A DNA stretch of 64,000 bases from Enterobacter oligotrophicus (GTDB lineage Bacteria; Pseudomonadota; Gammaproteobacteria; Enterobacterales; Enterobacteriaceae): assembly GCF_009176645.1 (NCBI RefSeq), contig NZ_AP019007.1, forward strand, positions 4,154,001-4,218,000, read 5' to 3'. Below, piece by piece: positions 1-11,000 of the stretch; the stretch's first letter is position 1; each line of letters starts with the position of its first letter. A model generated the notes under the pieces. The model saw only the letters and a list, made by a program, of their open reading frames with translations, searched no databases and was not told the DNA's origin. Position numbers and translations under genes: made by a program.

Positions 1-615
1 ATCGTAATTACTGGTCCCCACAAACCACGGCTCTTGCTGCAAACGCTCAACGATGGCCTGCTGAACCTCACGCGAGAAACGGCGGCGCGTGCCAAAGTCC
101 ATCAGGCGGAAGCGGGACATATCCAGATCGTCGGTCAGATGTGAGAACTCAACCAGTTTGTTTTCCAGCGAAGCAACCGCCTGCTTAACGCCGGTTTCCG
201 GAGAGCGATAGCGGTGAGCCAGCTCACTGATCACGGCCAGAAGCGGTACTTCCCACATGATCACTTCACGCCACGGACCTTCAAGCCGGATGTCCAGTTT
301 GCCGTTTTCATTGGTGATGGTGACCTGCTGCGGGTTATAGCGGAAATCGCGCAGCCAGTTCAGATAATCGGCTTTAAAGAAAGGTAGGCCGGAAAGCCAC
401 TGATATTCGTCGTCCTGCAGCGCCAGATGCTGCATGGCATCGACCTGTTCACGAATGGAGTCTGCGTAGATACCCAGCAAGTCGTCGCCACGGCAGCGAA
501 ACTCAGCCGCCACATGGACATCATGATAATGGTGGAAAACGGCTTGCTGCATATGCAGTTTATACGCGTCGGTATCCAGCAACGTATGCAGAACAGGAGA
601 AGCGAATTGAGTCAT
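1..615 (-). CDS. pncB: Nicotinate phosphoribosyltransferase, N-terminal part (cut by window edge)
   Basis: Makes nicotinate mononucleotide from nicotinate and PRPP with ATP hydrolysis, the entry step of NAD salvage (Preiss-Handler route) in the cytoplasm. The minus-strand frame starts at the ATG at 615 with [19 protein letters not shown], the typical PncB N-terminus, and stays open for 205 codons to the window edge, about half of the usual ~400 residues. It reaches the GTSNYD segment; the regulatory phosphorylated histidine lies just beyond and cannot be checked. It is divergent from pepN. A NadR box lies 30 bp upstream of the start. Confidence 0.95.
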   Translation of the reverse strand, partial: MTQFASPVLHTLLDTDAYKLHMQQAVFHHYHDVHVAAEFRCRGDDLLGIYADSIREQVDAMQHLALQDDEYQWLSGLPFFKADYLNWLRDFRYNPQQVTITNENGKLDIRLEGPWREVIMWEVPLLAVISELAHRYRSPETGVKQAVASLENKLVEFSHLTDDLDMSRFRLMDFGTRRRFSREVQQAIVERLQQEPWFVGTSNYD

Positions 616-644
616 AGGTGCGCAGTAGCATCCTCTCACAGGAG

Positions 645-662
645 CGTTTAGTACAATAAACA
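645..662. promoter_or_regulatory. NadR operator upstream of pncB
   Basis: Reads CGTTTA-N6-TAAACA, an 11/12 match to the NadR palindrome TGTTTA-N6-TAAACA. It sits 30 bp upstream of the pncB start, where NadR represses pncB when NAD is plentiful in enteric bacteria. A further TGTTTA half-site follows at 679-684. Function is inferred from motif and position. Confidence 0.7.
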
Positions 663-870
663 ACTCCGGAGTATACCTTGTTTAGTGATTTATTGAACCC
701 CGATCACAACATAAGCTGTCTTTAGGGTCGAGGGCATTTCGTGCCTCTTGTTATAAAAATGTAGCGAAAAAGGTCGTTGTGCCTGAAAAGATGAACATTC
801 TGCGTAGCGCGTTTTACACAACAGGAATAGACTGGATTCGATATTCGACAAACGATGCATAAGGTTTTCT

Positions 871-3483
871 ATGACACAACAGCCACAAACCAAATACCGC
901 CACGACTATCGTGCGCCGGATTACCTGATTAGCGATATCGATCTGACTTTTGACCTGGATGCCACTAAAACCGTTGTCACGGCGGTCAGTCAGGTGACGC
1001 GCCAGAGCGCGACAGCAGTGCCGCTGCGTCTTGATGGTGAAGACCTGACGCTGGTCTTCCTGCATATTAATGATGAAGCATGGTCAGACTATAAAGAAGA
1101 AAATAACCAGTTGGTTATCAACAACCTGCCTGAGCGCTTCACGCTGAGCATCGTCAATGAAATCAGCCCTGCTGCGAACACGGCACTGGAAGGGCTTTAC
1201 CAGTCCGGCGTGGCGTTGTGTACCCAGTGTGAAGCGGAAGGCTTCCGTCATATTACCTGGTATCTCGATCGCCCGGACGTGCTGGCCCGCTTCACCACTA
1301 AAATCATCGCCGATAAAACCCTCTATCCGTTCCTGCTCTCCAACGGTAACCGCGTCGGTGAAGGCGAACTGGAAAACGGGCGTCACTGGGTGCAGTGGCA
1401 GGACCCGTTCCCGAAACCGTGCTACCTGTTTGCGCTGGTAGCCGGTGATTTCGACGTGCTGCGCGATACCTTTAAAACCCGCTCTGGCCGCGAAGTAGCG
1501 CTGGAATTGTTTGTTGATCGTGGCAACCTTGACCGTGCGCCGTGGGCGATGACCTCGCTTATCAACTCCATGAAGTGGGACGAAGAGCGTTTTGGCCTCG
1601 AATACGATCTCGACATCTATATGATCGTCGCCGTCGATTTCTTCAACATGGGCGCAATGGAGAATAAAGGCCTCAACGTCTTTAACTCCAAATACGTGCT
1701 GGCGCGTACCGATACCGCCACCGATAAAGACTATCTCGATATTGAACGCGTCATCGGCCACGAGTATTTCCATAACTGGACCGGTAACCGCGTCACCTGC
1801 CGCGACTGGTTCCAGTTGAGCCTCAAAGAGGGCCTGACCGTTTTCCGCGATCAGGAGTTCAGCTCCGATCTGGGTTCACGCGCGGTGAACCGCATCAACA
1901 ACGTGCGCACCATGCGCGGCCTGCAGTTTGCGGAAGACGCCAGTCCAATGGCGCACCCAATTCGCCCGGATAAAGTCATTGAGATGAACAACTTCTACAC
2001 CCTGACGGTGTATGAAAAGGGTGCAGAAATCATCCGTATGATCCATACCCTGCTGGGCGAAGAGAACTTCCAGAAAGGGATGCAGCTCTACTTCGAACGT
2101 CACGACGGCAGCGCCGCCACCTGCGACGACTTCGTGCAGGCGATGGAAGACGCGTCTAATGTCGATCTCTCTCACTTCCGCCGCTGGTACAGCCAGGCCG
2201 GTACGCCGGTGGTGACCGTCAAAGACGATTACAACCCGGAAACCGAGCAGTACACTCTGACCATCAGCCAGCGCACGCCGCCTACGGCCGAGCAGGAAGA
2301 GAAACACCCGCTGCACATCCCGTTCAGCATTGAGCTGTACGACAATGAAGGCAAAGTGATCCCGTTGCAGAAGGGCGGTCATCCGGTACACCACGTACTG
2401 AACGTGACCCAGGCCGAGCAGACCTTTATTTTCGATAACGTCTATTTCCAGCCGGTGCCTGCGCTGCTGTGCGAATTCTCAGCGCCAGTGAAGCTGGAGT
2501 ATAAGTGGAGCGATCAGCAACTGACGTTCCTGATGCGTCACGCGCGCAACGATTTCTCCCGCTGGGATGCGGCGCAAAGCCTGCTGGCAACGTACATCAA
2601 GCTGAACGTGAACCGTCACCAGCAGGGCCAGCCGCTGTCTCTGCCGATCCATGTTGCTGACGCATTCCGCGCCATCCTGCTGGACGAGAAGATTGATCCG
2701 GCGCTGGCGGCTGAAATTCTGACCTTGCCAGCGGCCAGTGAAATCGCCGAGCTGTTCGATATTATCGACCCGATTGCTATTGTTGCTGTGCGTGAAGCGC
2801 TGACCCGTACTCTGGCAACCGAGCTTGCGGATGAGTTCCTGGCGATCTACAACGCCAACAAGCTGGATGCGTATCGCGTAGAACATGCCGATATCGGTAA
2901 ACGCTCCCTGCGTAATACCTGCCTGCGCTATCTGGCCTTTGGTGAAGTGGAACTGGCGAATACGCTGGTGAGCAAGCAGTATCATGAAGCCGATAACATG
3001 ACCGATGCGCTGGCTGCTTTAGCTGCAAGCGTTGCTGCCGAGTTGCCGTGCCGTGATGCGCTGATGCAGGAGTACGACGACAAGTGGTATCAGGATGGTC
3101 TGGTGATGGACAAGTGGTTCATTCTGCAGGCCACCAGCCCGGCGGCCGATGCCCTCAGCAAAGTACGCAGCCTGCTGAAGCACCGTTCGTTCACCATGAG
3201 CAATCCGAACCGCGTGCGTTCCCTGATTGGTGCGTTTGCCAGCAGCAACCCGGCCGCATTCCATGCGGAAGACGGCAGCGGTTATCAGTTTATGGTTGAG
3301 ATGCTGACCGAGCTGAACAGCCGCAACCCACAGGTGGCGTCACGGTTGATTGAGCCGCTGATCCGCCTGAAACGCTACGATGCGAAGCGTCAGGCGAAAA
3401 TGCGTGCCGCGCTTGAGCAGTTGAAAGGGCTGGAAAATCTGTCTGGCGATCTGTACGAGAAGATTACTAAGGCGCTGGCCTGA
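871..3483 (+). CDS. pepN: Aminopeptidase N (M1 family)
   Basis: Broad-specificity zinc aminopeptidase that removes N-terminal residues from peptides in the last steps of cytosolic protein turnover. At 870 residues it has the same length as E. coli PepN. The exopeptidase motif GAMEN is at residues 261-265 and the zinc motif HEYFH at 297-301, followed by the downstream Glu of the M1 signature in LKEGLTVFRDQEF. The long alpha-helical C-terminal half typical of gamma-proteobacterial PepN is intact. It is a single-gene unit, divergent from pncB and ending against a REP element that separates it from the convergent ssu operon. Confidence 0.98.
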   Translation: MTQQPQTKYRHDYRAPDYLISDIDLTFDLDATKTVVTAVSQVTRQSATAVPLRLDGEDLTLVFLHINDEAWSDYKEENNQLVINNLPERFTLSIVNEISPAANTALEGLYQSGVALCTQCEAEGFRHITWYLDRPDVLARFTTKIIADKTLYPFLLSNGNRVGEGELENGRHWVQWQDPFPKPCYLFALVAGDFDVLRDTFKTRSGREVALELFVDRGNLDRAPWAMTSLINSMKWDEERFGLEYDLDIYMIVAVDFFNMGAMENKGLNVFNSKYVLARTDTATDKDYLDIERVIGHEYFHNWTGNRVTCRDWFQLSLKEGLTVFRDQEFSSDLGSRAVNRINNVRTMRGLQFAEDASPMAHPIRPDKVIEMNNFYTLTVYEKGAEIIRMIHTLLGEENFQKGMQLYFERHDGSAATCDDFVQAMEDASNVDLSHFRRWYSQAGTPVVTVKDDYNPETEQYTLTISQRTPPTAEQEEKHPLHIPFSIELYDNEGKVIPLQKGGHPVHHVLNVTQAEQTFIFDNVYFQPVPALLCEFSAPVKLEYKWSDQQLTFLMRHARNDFSRWDAAQSLLATYIKLNVNRHQQGQPLSLPIHVADAFRAILLDEKIDPALAAEILTLPAASEIAELFDIIDPIAIVAVREALTRTLATELADEFLAIYNANKLDAYRVEHADIGKRSLRNTCLRYLAFGEVELANTLVSKQYHEADNMTDALAALAASVAAELPCRDALMQEYDDKWYQDGLVMDKWFILQATSPAADALSKVRSLLKHRSFTMSNPNRVRSLIGAFASSNPAAFHAEDGSGYQFMVEMLTELNSRNPQVASRLIEPLIRLKRYDAKRQAKMRAALEQLKGLENLSGDLYEKITKALA

Positions 3484-3492
3484 TGTAAAAAA

Positions 3493-3585
3493 GCCCGGTG
3501 GCGCTACGCTTACCGGGCCTACGATTTACCCTTGCACCGTGTGATAGCGGGGCACTGGTTTTCTCCCTCTCCCACAGGGAGAGGG
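3493..3585. repeat. REP-type palindrome plus CCCTCTCCC inverted repeat between pepN and ssuB
   Basis: Two palindromes fill the gap between convergent genes. The first (about 3493-3523) is a REP unit with the core GGTGGCGCTACGCTTACC flanked by GCCCG/CGGGC arms. The second (3565-3585) is CCCTCTCCC-aca-GGGAGAGGG, the same type of repeat seen at 46.2 kb. Neither is followed by a T-run in the ssu direction, so any termination role is uncertain. Confidence 0.75.
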
Positions 3586-3587
3586 CA

Positions 3588-4358
3588 TCAGGCATTAGCT
3601 TTGATCCGCTGTAACTCCGCACTCCCACGCTTCATCACCCGATCCAACACCTCCGCCTCCAGCTCTGCCAGTTTTGCCGAACCGACACGTCGAGGACGCG
3701 GGATATCCACCGTCAGATCCAGTCCAATTTTCCCCTCTTCTATTAACAGCACACGGTCGGCCATCGCCACGGCTTCGCTGACGTCATGCGTTACCAGCAG
3801 CACCGTAAAGCCGTGTGTCTGCCAGAGGGATTCAATCAAATCCTGCATTTCGATACGCGTCAGGGCATCAAGCGCACCAAGCGGTTCATCAAGCAGCAGA
3901 AGACCAGGACGGTGAATCAATGCACGAGCCAGCGCCACGCGTTGCTTTTGCCCGCCTGACAGCGCCGCAGGCCATTCGTCCGCGCGATTCTCCAGCCCGA
4001 CGGCGGCCAGCGCCTGACGCGCGTTATCCCGCCAGCTACCTTTCAGACCCAGCCCGACGTTATCAATTACCGTTTTCCACGGCAGCAGGCGCGCGTCCTG
4101 AAACATCATGCGGGTATCGTCCTGAATATTGGCCAGTGGTGTCGTGCCCGCCAGAATTGCACCGTCGTTTGGTGCTTCCAGACCGGCCAAAAGGCGCAAC
4201 AGTGTACTCTTACCGCCGCCGCTGCGACCAACTACGGCCACAAACTGTCCGGCAGGAATATGCAGATCCAGCGCATTAAGAATGGTGTTATCACCATAGC
4301 GTTTGGTTACGCCGTTCAGTAATAACGGCGTCCCCTGAGTCAGTCGGGCAGTATTCAT
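3588..4358 (-). CDS. ssuB: Alkanesulfonate ABC transporter, ATP-binding subunit
   Basis: ATPase of the SsuABC importer for aliphatic sulfonates, used as a sulfur source when sulfate is scarce. It has 256 residues, with Walker [10 protein letters not shown] at 44-52, Q-loop Gln87, signature LSGGQ at 133-137 and Walker B LLLLDEP at 153-159. It is the last gene of ssuEADCB; its start overlaps the end of ssuC by 4 nt, indicating translational coupling. Expression is probably controlled from the promoter upstream of ssuE. Confidence 0.96.
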   Translation of the reverse strand: MNTARLTQGTPLLLNGVTKRYGDNTILNALDLHIPAGQFVAVVGRSGGGKSTLLRLLAGLEAPNDGAILAGTTPLANIQDDTRMMFQDARLLPWKTVIDNVGLGLKGSWRDNARQALAAVGLENRADEWPAALSGGQKQRVALARALIHRPGLLLLDEPLGALDALTRIEMQDLIESLWQTHGFTVLLVTHDVSEAVAMADRVLLIEEGKIGLDLTVDIPRPRRVGSAKLAELEAEVLDRVMKRGSAELQRIKANA

Positions 4359-5146
4359 GCTTTAGCCTCCTGAAGTGAATAGGCCGGGTTCCAGCGCAGC
4401 CAGCTGCGTTCCAGCCACTGGGCGCTGACGTCGGCGAGTTTGCCGAGCAGGGCATAAAGAATGATGGCAACCACCACCACATCCGTCTGCAGGAATTCAC
4501 GGGCGTTCATCGCCAGATAACCGATGCCGGAGTTGGCCGAAATGGTTTCCGCCACAATCAGCGTCAGCCACATCAGGCCAAGCGCAAAACGCACGCCGAC
4601 CATAATGGAGGGGAGGGCACCCGGCAGGATCACATGGGTAAACAGTGCAAAACCGGATAACCCGTAGCTGCGCGCCATCTCCACCAGACCGCGATCGATA
4701 CTTCGAATACCGTGCCAGGTATTGATGTAAATCGGGAACAGCGTACCCAGCGCCACGAGGAATATCTTGGCGCTCTCATCAATACCAAACCACAAAATAA
4801 CCAGCGGGATAAGCGCCAGATGCGGCACGTTGCGCAGCATTTGAATGGAAGTATCCAGCAGCCGCTCGCCCCAGCGAGACAGGCCGCTGATAAGCCCGAG
4901 CGTCAGGCCGATGCTTCCGCCGATGGAAAAACCGATCACCGCCCGCCACGAGCTGATCGCCAGATGTTGCCATAGCTCGCCGCTTACACTCAGCGACCAG
5001 AATGCTTCTACAACGCCCATAGGTGCGGGCAGAATACGGCTCGACAGCCAGCCGGTTGACGACGCGAGTTGCCAGATAGCGACAATGCCGACGGGCAAAA
5101 ACCAGGGGGCAGCGCGCAGCAACCATTTTTGTGAGATGGCAGACAT
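4355..5146 (-). CDS. ssuC: Alkanesulfonate ABC transporter, permease subunit
   Basis: Inner-membrane channel of the SsuABC importer. It has 263 residues with several hydrophobic segments and an EAA-type loop region ([20 protein letters not shown]) that contacts SsuB. It starts at ATG 5146, 9 bp after ssuD stops, and its end overlaps ssuB by 4 nt. Length and order match the E. coli operon. Confidence 0.96.
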   Translation of the reverse strand: MSAISQKWLLRAAPWFLPVGIVAIWQLASSTGWLSSRILPAPMGVVEAFWSLSVSGELWQHLAISSWRAVIGFSIGGSIGLTLGLISGLSRWGERLLDTSIQMLRNVPHLALIPLVILWFGIDESAKIFLVALGTLFPIYINTWHGIRSIDRGLVEMARSYGLSGFALFTHVILPGALPSIMVGVRFALGLMWLTLIVAETISANSGIGYLAMNAREFLQTDVVVVAIILYALLGKLADVSAQWLERSWLRWNPAYSLQEAKA

Positions 5147-5155
5147 GGCGACTCC

Positions 5156-6301
5156 TTAGCTCTGCGACACTTTACGCGGAATAAATTCGTTCGCTACCGC
5201 CTCGCCCTGTAGCTGAAGTTGCTGAGGCTGCGGAATTTCCGGGATGGCGACATCCAGATGCGGGAATAACAGTTCACCGACTTTGTATGCCTCTTCCAGA
5301 TGCGGATAGCCGGAGAGGATAAAGCTGTCGATGCCCAGATCGGCATATTCATTAATACGCGCCGCAACGGTTGGACCATCGCCGACCAGCGCCGTACCTG
5401 CACCGCCGCGAACCAGGCCCACACCTGCCCACAGGTTCGGGCTGATCTCCAGATTCTCGCGCTTGCCGTTGTGCAGGGACGCCATCCGGTGCTGCCCGAC
5501 GGAGTCGGTTTTCGCAAACGCGGCCTGCGCTTTCGCGATGGTGGCATCGTCCAGATGCGAGATCAGGCGGTCAGCAGCTTGCCAGGCTTCTTCATTGGTT
5601 TCGCGTACAATCACATGCAGACGAATACCAAAGCGCACTTTGCGCCCATGCGCGGCGGCTTTGGCGCGCACCTGGGCAATCTTCTCTTTGACCAGCTCCG
5701 GTGGTTCGCCCCACGTCAGATAAAGGTCAACCTGCTCGGCCGCCAGATCCTGCGCAACATCTGACGATCCGCCGAAGTAGAGCGGCGGACGCGGTTGCTG
5801 CACCGGCGGGAAGTAGAGCTTTGCATCACGAACATGGATATGTTTGCCTTCAAAGGTAACGGTTTCACCCTCAAGCAGACGACGCCAGACGCGGGTGAAT
5901 TCGGCCGAGGCTTCATAACGTTCGGTATGATCGAGAAATACGCCATCGCCCGCCAGTTCCTGTGGATCGCTGCCGGTCACCAGGTTAAACAGGGCGCGAC
6001 CGTTAGAGAGCCTGTCCAGCGTTGCCGCCTGACGTGCCGCAACGGTAGGGGACACCACGCTCGGACGCAGCGCGACCAGGAATTTCAGGCGTTGGGTCAC
6101 CGGGATCATTGAGGCAGCGACCAGCCATGCATCTTCACAGGAGCGTCCGGTGGGGATCAACACGCCGGTAAAACCGATTCGATCCGCCGCCTGCGCAATT
6201 TGCTGCAGGTAGCCGTGGTCGACCGGGCGGGACCCCTCTTCTGTACCAAGATAGTGTCCATCACCGTGAGTGGGTAAAAACCAGAAAAGATTCAGGCTCA
6301 T
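5156..6301 (-). CDS. ssuD: FMNH2-dependent alkanesulfonate monooxygenase
   Basis: Cleaves C1-C10 alkanesulfonates to an aldehyde and sulfite with O2 and FMNH2 supplied by SsuE; the sulfite then enters cysteine synthesis. At 381 residues it is a full-length member of the bacterial-luciferase-like flavin monooxygenases, beginning [20 protein letters not shown]. Its ATG overlaps the ssuA stop codon in an ATGA arrangement. It acts in the cytoplasm on substrate delivered by SsuABC. Confidence 0.97.
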   Translation of the reverse strand: MSLNLFWFLPTHGDGHYLGTEEGSRPVDHGYLQQIAQAADRIGFTGVLIPTGRSCEDAWLVAASMIPVTQRLKFLVALRPSVVSPTVAARQAATLDRLSNGRALFNLVTGSDPQELAGDGVFLDHTERYEASAEFTRVWRRLLEGETVTFEGKHIHVRDAKLYFPPVQQPRPPLYFGGSSDVAQDLAAEQVDLYLTWGEPPELVKEKIAQVRAKAAAHGRKVRFGIRLHVIVRETNEEAWQAADRLISHLDDATIAKAQAAFAKTDSVGQHRMASLHNGKRENLEISPNLWAGVGLVRGGAGTALVGDGPTVAARINEYADLGIDSFILSGYPHLEEAYKVGELLFPHLDVAIPEIPQPQQLQLQGEAVANEFIPRKVSQS

Positions 6302-7260
6302 GATTTGGTTCCTTCTTTACCATTGGGTTGCCAGATACGGTCACGAATATCCACCTGTTTTGGAACCAGGCGGTTTTGATAAAAGAGATCGGCTGTTTGC
6401 TGCTGGAGTGCCGCTACGTGTGCATCCACGGGCGTAATCGTGGTGGGTGGACGGTGGTCGAGATAGCTGGCAATGACGGGCTCCGGCAGGCCCATGGTTT
6501 TAGCCAGCAGGGTGATGCTCTCCTGACGCTGGCTCTGCGTCAGTGCATCGGCCTGGGTAAAGGTATCCAGCACGCCCTGAATAAAGGCACCGTTCTTTTC
6601 CGCATACGGACGTGCTGCCAGGTAGAACGAACCGGTCTGCTTAAGCGTGGTGCCATCTTTCAGGACACGTACACCCCCCTGAAGTAATGCGGCGGAGTAG
6701 TACGGGTCCCAGATGGCCCAGGCATCCACATTCTTTTGCTGAAATGCAGCGCGCGCATCGGCGGGCGTCAGGTAAACCGGTTGAATGTCGGTGAACTTAA
6801 GCCCGGCTTCCTGTAAGGCACGCAGTAACAGGTTATGCGAGCTGGAACCTTTCTGGAACGCCACTTTATGGCCTTTGAGATCGGCGACGCTCTTAATGGC
6901 GCTGTTCTCAGGAACCAGGATCACTTCTGCTTTTGGCTTGGCAGGTTCAACGCCCACGTAGACCAGATCTGCCCCGGCCGCCTGAGCGAAAATCGGCGGA
7001 ATATCCCCGGTACTGCCGAGATCGATACTCCCGACATTCAGCGCCTCCAGCATTTGCGGTCCGGCCGGGAACTCCACCCAGGAAAATTTCGTTTGCGGGA
7101 AACGTTTTTCCAGCAACTGGTGGCTTTTGGCCAGCACCATGCTGACGCTGCCTTTCTGGTAGCCGATACGCAGGCTTTCCGGTGCCGTTTGTGCCGCATG
7201 AGCCAGCGCAGACATAGCCAACAGTCCAGCCAGCCCGATTCGGGTTAGCGTTCTAAACAT
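6298..7260 (-). CDS. ssuA: Aliphatic sulfonate ABC transporter, periplasmic binding protein
   Basis: Captures alkanesulfonates in the periplasm for SsuBC. I chose the ATG at 7260 (320 residues) because it is preceded by AAGGAG at good spacing and gives a clean Sec signal peptide ([20 protein letters not shown], cleaved near AHA-A). A longer in-frame opening to 7416 would only add residues encoded inside ssuE. The start overlaps the ssuE end by 8 nt. The mature protein has the NMT1/SsuA fold signature region LRIGYQKGS. Confidence 0.95.
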   Translation of the reverse strand: MFRTLTRIGLAGLLAMSALAHAAQTAPESLRIGYQKGSVSMVLAKSHQLLEKRFPQTKFSWVEFPAGPQMLEALNVGSIDLGSTGDIPPIFAQAAGADLVYVGVEPAKPKAEVILVPENSAIKSVADLKGHKVAFQKGSSSHNLLLRALQEAGLKFTDIQPVYLTPADARAAFQQKNVDAWAIWDPYYSAALLQGGVRVLKDGTTLKQTGSFYLAARPYAEKNGAFIQGVLDTFTQADALTQSQRQESITLLAKTMGLPEPVIASYLDHRPPTTITPVDAHVAALQQQTADLFYQNRLVPKQVDIRDRIWQPNGKEGTKS

Positions 7261-7828
7261 GAGCAACTCCTTGTGGTTGACCAAATGCGGGAGCCTGAAT
7301 ATCCCTGCGATGCAGCGCGTGCCAGAAGGTTTCCAGCGCACTGTCGAGACGAGTTTGCAGATTCGGCGTGAAGTGTGGTTTATGCTGATAATCAATGACC
7401 TGAGAATCGTCAGCAAAAACGCCGTGCAGGATCTCCTGTGCCTTAAGTGCGTTCAGCACCGGCTTAAGGGCATAATCCACCGCCAGGAGATGCGCCACCG
7501 TGCCGCCTGTTGCCAGTGGTAACACCACTTTGCCATCCAGCGCGCGTTCAGGCAGCAGGTCCAGCAGGGTTTTCAGTGCGCCAGAAAAAGAGGCTTTGTA
7601 GACAGGCGTTGCCACGATTAGCCCGTCAGCCCCTTTCAGTTGTTCGATCAGGGTTTTGAGCGCCGGGCTGTCAAAACGAGCGTAGAGCAGATCCTCCGGT
7701 TCGAAGTTGTGCAGATTCCAGTGACACACTTCCACATCCACGGCGTTCAGTTTTTCGCGGGCATATTCCAGCAATGCGCTGGAACGTGAAGGGAACCGTG
7801 GACTTCCGGCAAGAGTGATGACGCGCAT
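7253..7828 (-). CDS. ssuE: NADPH-dependent FMN reductase of the sulfonate system
   Basis: Supplies reduced FMN to SsuD. It has 191 residues with a flavodoxin-like fold; the N-terminal [14 protein letters not shown] contains the flavin phosphate-binding loop. It is the first gene of ssuEADCB, with AAGGAG 7 nt before ATG. The AT-rich 250 bp upstream, shared with divergent pyrD, should hold the ssu promoter, which in E. coli needs Cbl and is shut off by sulfate; I cannot define that site here. Confidence 0.96.
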   Translation of the reverse strand: MRVITLAGSPRFPSRSSALLEYAREKLNAVDVEVCHWNLHNFEPEDLLYARFDSPALKTLIEQLKGADGLIVATPVYKASFSGALKTLLDLLPERALDGKVVLPLATGGTVAHLLAVDYALKPVLNALKAQEILHGVFADDSQVIDYQHKPHFTPNLQTRLDSALETFWHALHRRDIQAPAFGQPQGVAHV

Positions 7829-7965
7829 GCATGCTCCTTATAACTAATTGTTTGCTTTTATCTAACATTCATAACAATTTTCAGGAGTGTGACATTGCCG
7901 GGTTATTCCACTAAATGATTTATCTGCAAGTTAACTGCAGGAAATTGCATAAGAAGTGTGCTGCA

Positions 7966-7981
7966 AGGGAAACGTTTGCTT
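7966..7981. promoter_or_regulatory. PurR operator in the pyrD promoter region
   Basis: The sequence AGGGAAACGTTTGCTT carries the central AAACGTTT of the PurR palindrome (consensus ACGCAAACGTTTNCNT). It lies about 100 bp before the pyrD start, where E. coli pyrD is also modestly repressed by PurR. Motif-based inference. Confidence 0.65.
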
Positions 7982-8044
7982 TTTAAGCTGCATTTTTTGC
8001 CACAGGTCAATTCCCTTTCCGGGCAGGATCGCAGATAATCCCCT

Positions 8045-8062
8045 CCCGGTTTGCACACCGGG
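8045..8062 (+). promoter_or_regulatory. pyrD leader hairpin (pyrimidine-sensitive start-site switching)
   Basis: CCCGG-N8-CCGGG forms a hairpin ending 7 nt before the AGGAG ribosome-binding site of pyrD. In E. coli, transcripts that start at a C under high CTP contain this hairpin and are poorly translated, while starts at a downstream G under low CTP lack its 5' arm. The C-rich stretch followed by GG is conserved here, so the same control is inferred. Confidence 0.75.
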
Positions 8063-8077
8063 AATCCAGGAGAGTTC

Positions 8078-9088
8078 ATGTACTACCCTTTCGTTCGTAA
8101 AGCCCTTTTCCAGCTCGATCCTGAGCGCGCTCATGAATTTACATTCCAGCAATTGCGTCGTATCACCGGCACGCCACTGGCTGCGCTGGTGCGTCAAAAC
8201 GTGCCGGAAAAACCTGTCCACTGCATGGGCCTGACGTTTAAGAACCCGCTGGGTCTCGCGGCTGGTCTGGATAAAAATGGTGAGTGCATTGATGCACTGG
8301 GGGCGATGGGGTTTGGCTCCATCGAAATCGGTACGGTTACTCCGCGTCCGCAGCCGGGTAACGACAAGCCACGCCTGTTCCGTCTGGTCGAAGCCGAAGG
8401 GCTGATCAACCGTATGGGCTTTAATAACCTCGGCGTTGATCATCTGGTTGAGAACGTTAAAAAAGCCCATTTTGATGGCGTATTAGGCATCAATATTGGC
8501 AAAAATAAAGATACGCCAGTCGAGCAGGGTAAAGATGACTATCTGATTTGTATGGAAAAAGTCTATGCCTACGCCGGTTATATTGCGGTGAACATTTCTT
8601 CACCGAATACTCCGGGGCTGCGTTCTTTGCAATATGGCGAAGCGCTGGACGATCTTCTCAGTGCCATTAAAAATAAACAAAATGCGCTGCAGGCGATCCA
8701 CCATAAATATATTCCGGTCGCGGTTAAGATCGCCCCGGATCTTTCTGTCGAAGAATTGATCCAGGTTGCGGATAGTTTAGTCCGCCATAATATTGATGGT
8801 GTTATTGCGACCAATACCACACTCGATCGCTCTCTCGTTCAGGGAATGAAAAACTGTGACGAAGCGGGGGGCTTAAGTGGCCGTCCGGTGCAATTAAAAA
8901 GCACCGAAATTATTCGCGCGTTGTCTGCCGAATTAAATGGCCGACTGCCGATTATTGGTGTGGGTGGCATCGACTCGGTGATAGCTGCCCGTGAAAAGAT
9001 GGCGGCAGGAGCATCGCTGGTACAAATCTATTCCGGCTTTATTTTTAAAGGGCCGCCATTGATTAAAGAAATCGTTACTCATATCTAA
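8078..9088 (+). CDS. pyrD: Dihydroorotate dehydrogenase (quinone), class 2
   Basis: Oxidises dihydroorotate to orotate with ubiquinone, the fourth step of UMP synthesis, at the inner face of the inner membrane. The ATG at 8078 gives 336 residues, the E. coli length, with CAGGAGAG just upstream; a longer frame to 8051 runs through the regulatory hairpin and is unlikely. The catalytic serine is Ser175 in NISSPNTPG (172-180). The N-terminal amphipathic helices ([20 protein letters not shown]) provide the quinone tunnel. It is monocistronic, closed by a terminator at 9107-9142. Confidence 0.98.
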   Translation: MYYPFVRKALFQLDPERAHEFTFQQLRRITGTPLAALVRQNVPEKPVHCMGLTFKNPLGLAAGLDKNGECIDALGAMGFGSIEIGTVTPRPQPGNDKPRLFRLVEAEGLINRMGFNNLGVDHLVENVKKAHFDGVLGINIGKNKDTPVEQGKDDYLICMEKVYAYAGYIAVNISSPNTPGLRSLQYGEALDDLLSAIKNKQNALQAIHHKYIPVAVKIAPDLSVEELIQVADSLVRHNIDGVIATNTTLDRSLVQGMKNCDEAGGLSGRPVQLKSTEIIRALSAELNGRLPIIGVGGIDSVIAAREKMAAGASLVQIYSGFIFKGPPLIKEIVTHI

Positions 9089-9106
9089 TCTTTTTTCTGA
9101 ATCAGA

Positions 9107-9142
9107 CAACCAGGGCTTTATTTCCAGCCCTGGTTGTTTTAT
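9107..9142 (+). terminator. Rho-independent terminator of pyrD
   Basis: AACCAGGGCT and its complement AGCCCTGGTT form a 10-bp stem around an 8-nt loop, followed by GTTTTAT. Confidence 0.85.
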
Positions 9143-9253
9143 ATTCCGTCATTGTTGCTTATTTAGACATTATAGTCTTTTATTAATGTTGTTATAAACG
9201 AGGCGGCAAACAGGACATTTTTAGAACAGGGTGTTTGGGGACGGGAGAGAAAC

Positions 9254-9796
9254 ATGCGAATTAAACCTGACGATAACTGGCGCTGGTATTTTTGCGACGA
9301 GCATGATCGAATGATGCTCGATTTAGCCAATGGCATGTTGTTTCGTTCTCGTTTTCCACGCCGAATGTTGACCCCGGACGCATTTGCACCCTCAGGCTTT
9401 TGCGTTGACGATGCAGCGCTTTATTTCTCATTCGAAGAAAAATGCCGCGATCTGGAACTCTCAAAAGAACAGCGCGCTGAGCTGGTATTAAATGCGCTGG
9501 TGGCGATCCGTTTCCTGAAGCCACAAATGCCAAAAAGCTGGCATTTCCTGGCGCACGGTGTGAACTGGATGCCTGCAACGGGCGATGCGGCCAGCGTCAA
9601 TCTGAGCGATACCGCAGAAGAGGTCAGTTTGCTGGTGGTTGAACCTGGTGAAAACGCGGCGCTCTGTCTGCTGGCTCAGCCCGGCGTAACGATTGCCGGG
9701 CGAGTGATGCAGTTGGGTGATGCCATAAAAGTGATGAACGACAGGCTGAAACCGCAGCTTCGCGTGGACGCTTTCAACCTCGAACAGGCGGTTTAA
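9254..9796 (+). CDS. zapC: Cell division protein ZapC, FtsZ-ring stabiliser
   Basis: Binds FtsZ directly, promotes lateral bundling and suppresses its GTPase at the division ring. It has 180 residues, full length, beginning [32 protein letters not shown] stretch precedes the ATG. It is convergent with ycbX: the two reading frames share 4 bp within the palindrome GTTTAAAC, so both stop codons come from the same bases. Confidence 0.94.
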   Translation: MRIKPDDNWRWYFCDEHDRMMLDLANGMLFRSRFPRRMLTPDAFAPSGFCVDDAALYFSFEEKCRDLELSKEQRAELVLNALVAIRFLKPQMPKSWHFLAHGVNWMPATGDAASVNLSDTAEEVSLLVVEPGENAALCLLAQPGVTIAGRVMQLGDAIKVMNDRLKPQLRVDAFNLEQAV

Positions 9797-10902
9797 ACTT
9801 CCAGCCGTACCGACGTTTTTGGCACACAGCTGCAGCATAAAATGGTTCCGTCATTTCCAATCGCCGACTTTTTCAGGGCGCTGACTTCACCGTCGACCAG
9901 CGTTATGCGACAGCATCCGCAAATTCCCGCACGACACGAGTAAGGTACACGGATACCTGCCTGTTCCAGTTGCTCAAGTAAAACTTGCTGATTGTTGCCC
10001 CGGATTAGGGTGCCCTGCCAGTGAATATCCACCGCTGAGCTGACCGCTGTCTCAACGTCGACGAATTCTTCTTCCTGACCTGCGCCGTAAATCCTTGCTG
10101 GCCCGCGGGCGAGAATTTCCACCTCGTCACCCACGCGGATCACGCCGCTGGTGCGGGGAATTAAGTTCTGACCAAAATCCACATCGCCGTTATCCTGTGC
10201 GGTTCGAAACGACTGCAACGTTTTCAGCGGCTCGCCGGAGGGGTGTTTTTGTCCTTTTTCCGGGCTTACGGTTGTAAATATGCAGCGGCTGCACGGCTTT
10301 ACCACGTCGAAAATGACGCTGCCGATGCGGATCACTTTCCAGGTATCTTCATCCCAGGCGTCAGTACCCGTCACCACCAGGTTCGGGCGAAACTGCTCCA
10401 TCTGGACGCTGGCCTTACAGCGGCTCTGCAAATCGCGCAGCGAGGCTTCGTTGGTCAACAGGAAAGGGTAGCCATCGGCGAAGGAGAGGGGAACGGCGTC
10501 ATGGCGCTTAACGCGACGCGTTAATTCAGGCCCGACCCAGCGCAGCTGCACGTCGCGAGAGAAAAAGCCGCTCAGCCAGCGGTTAATCTCATCTGGCGCG
10601 ATGCGGGCGGTAAAATGATTGCCCCACACTTCCGTTGGCGCGTCGACAGGCGCAAAATCAGCAAAGCGAATCACCACGCTGGAGCCGTCCGGCGCGGTCA
10701 GATGCAGACCGTCATGCAGGGGGGAAGGGGTAAAGCGAACCATCTGCGGGAACTGGCGTGCCGTTATGAACGTACCGTCAGGCTCGGTGACCATAAAAAT
10801 ACGATCGAAGGCAAATCCGCTCATGTCGGCCAGCGCGTGAGAGACGCCGATACCGCGCATAGATTTCACCGGATGAATAAAAAGCCTGGATAACGTCGCC
10901 AC
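9793..10902 (-). CDS. ycbX: MOSC-domain 2Fe-2S protein, N-hydroxylated base detoxification
   Basis: Molybdenum-cofactor-dependent reductase component that detoxifies N-hydroxylated purines such as 6-hydroxylaminopurine. Domains in order: MOSC N-terminal barrel (about 1-120), MOSC domain (about 120-265) and a C-terminal plant-type ferredoxin domain with [10 protein letters not shown] (C-x4-C-x2-C) and a distal cysteine in LCCSC. I chose GTG at 10902 because it yields 369 residues (the E. coli length) beginning [17 protein letters not shown] and has GGGAG 7 nt upstream; the in-frame ATG at 10950 would add 16 unconserved residues. Confidence 0.93.
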   Translation of the reverse strand: MATLSRLFIHPVKSMRGIGVSHALADMSGFAFDRIFMVTEPDGTFITARQFPQMVRFTPSPLHDGLHLTAPDGSSVVIRFADFAPVDAPTEVWGNHFTARIAPDEINRWLSGFFSRDVQLRWVGPELTRRVKRHDAVPLSFADGYPFLLTNEASLRDLQSRCKASVQMEQFRPNLVVTGTDAWDEDTWKVIRIGSVIFDVVKPCSRCIFTTVSPEKGQKHPSGEPLKTLQSFRTAQDNGDVDFGQNLIPRTSGVIRVGDEVEILARGPARIYGAGQEEEFVDVETAVSSAVDIHWQGTLIRGNNQQVLLEQLEQAGIRVPYSCRAGICGCCRITLVDGEVSALKKSAIGNDGTILCCSCVPKTSVRLEV

Positions 10903-10939
10903 TGCACACTCCCACAATTGAAAATAAGCCTTCAACTTT

Positions 10940-10967
10940 ATGACATACACGCCATATTAGCTATAAT
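10940..10967 (+). promoter_or_regulatory. Probable sigma-70 promoter of rlmL-uup-pqiABC
   Basis: ATGACA (10940-10945), a 16-bp spacer and a perfect TATAAT (10962-10967), ending 33 bp before the rlmL start. It lies between divergent ycbX and rlmL. Confidence 0.65.
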
Positions 10968-11000
10968 GCGCGACAATTTTCTAAGAGTATAAGTGACGAT

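Noticed and set aside
6298..7416. Longer ssuA start at 7416
   Set aside because: The added 52 residues lie inside ssuE, would bury the signal peptide, and the ATG at 7260 has a good Shine-Dalgarno.
9261..9578. Minus-strand frames inside zapC and similar antisense frames in pepN, rlmL, uup and lonH
   Set aside because: They overlap well-conserved genes entirely, lack ribosome-binding sites and show no family resemblance.
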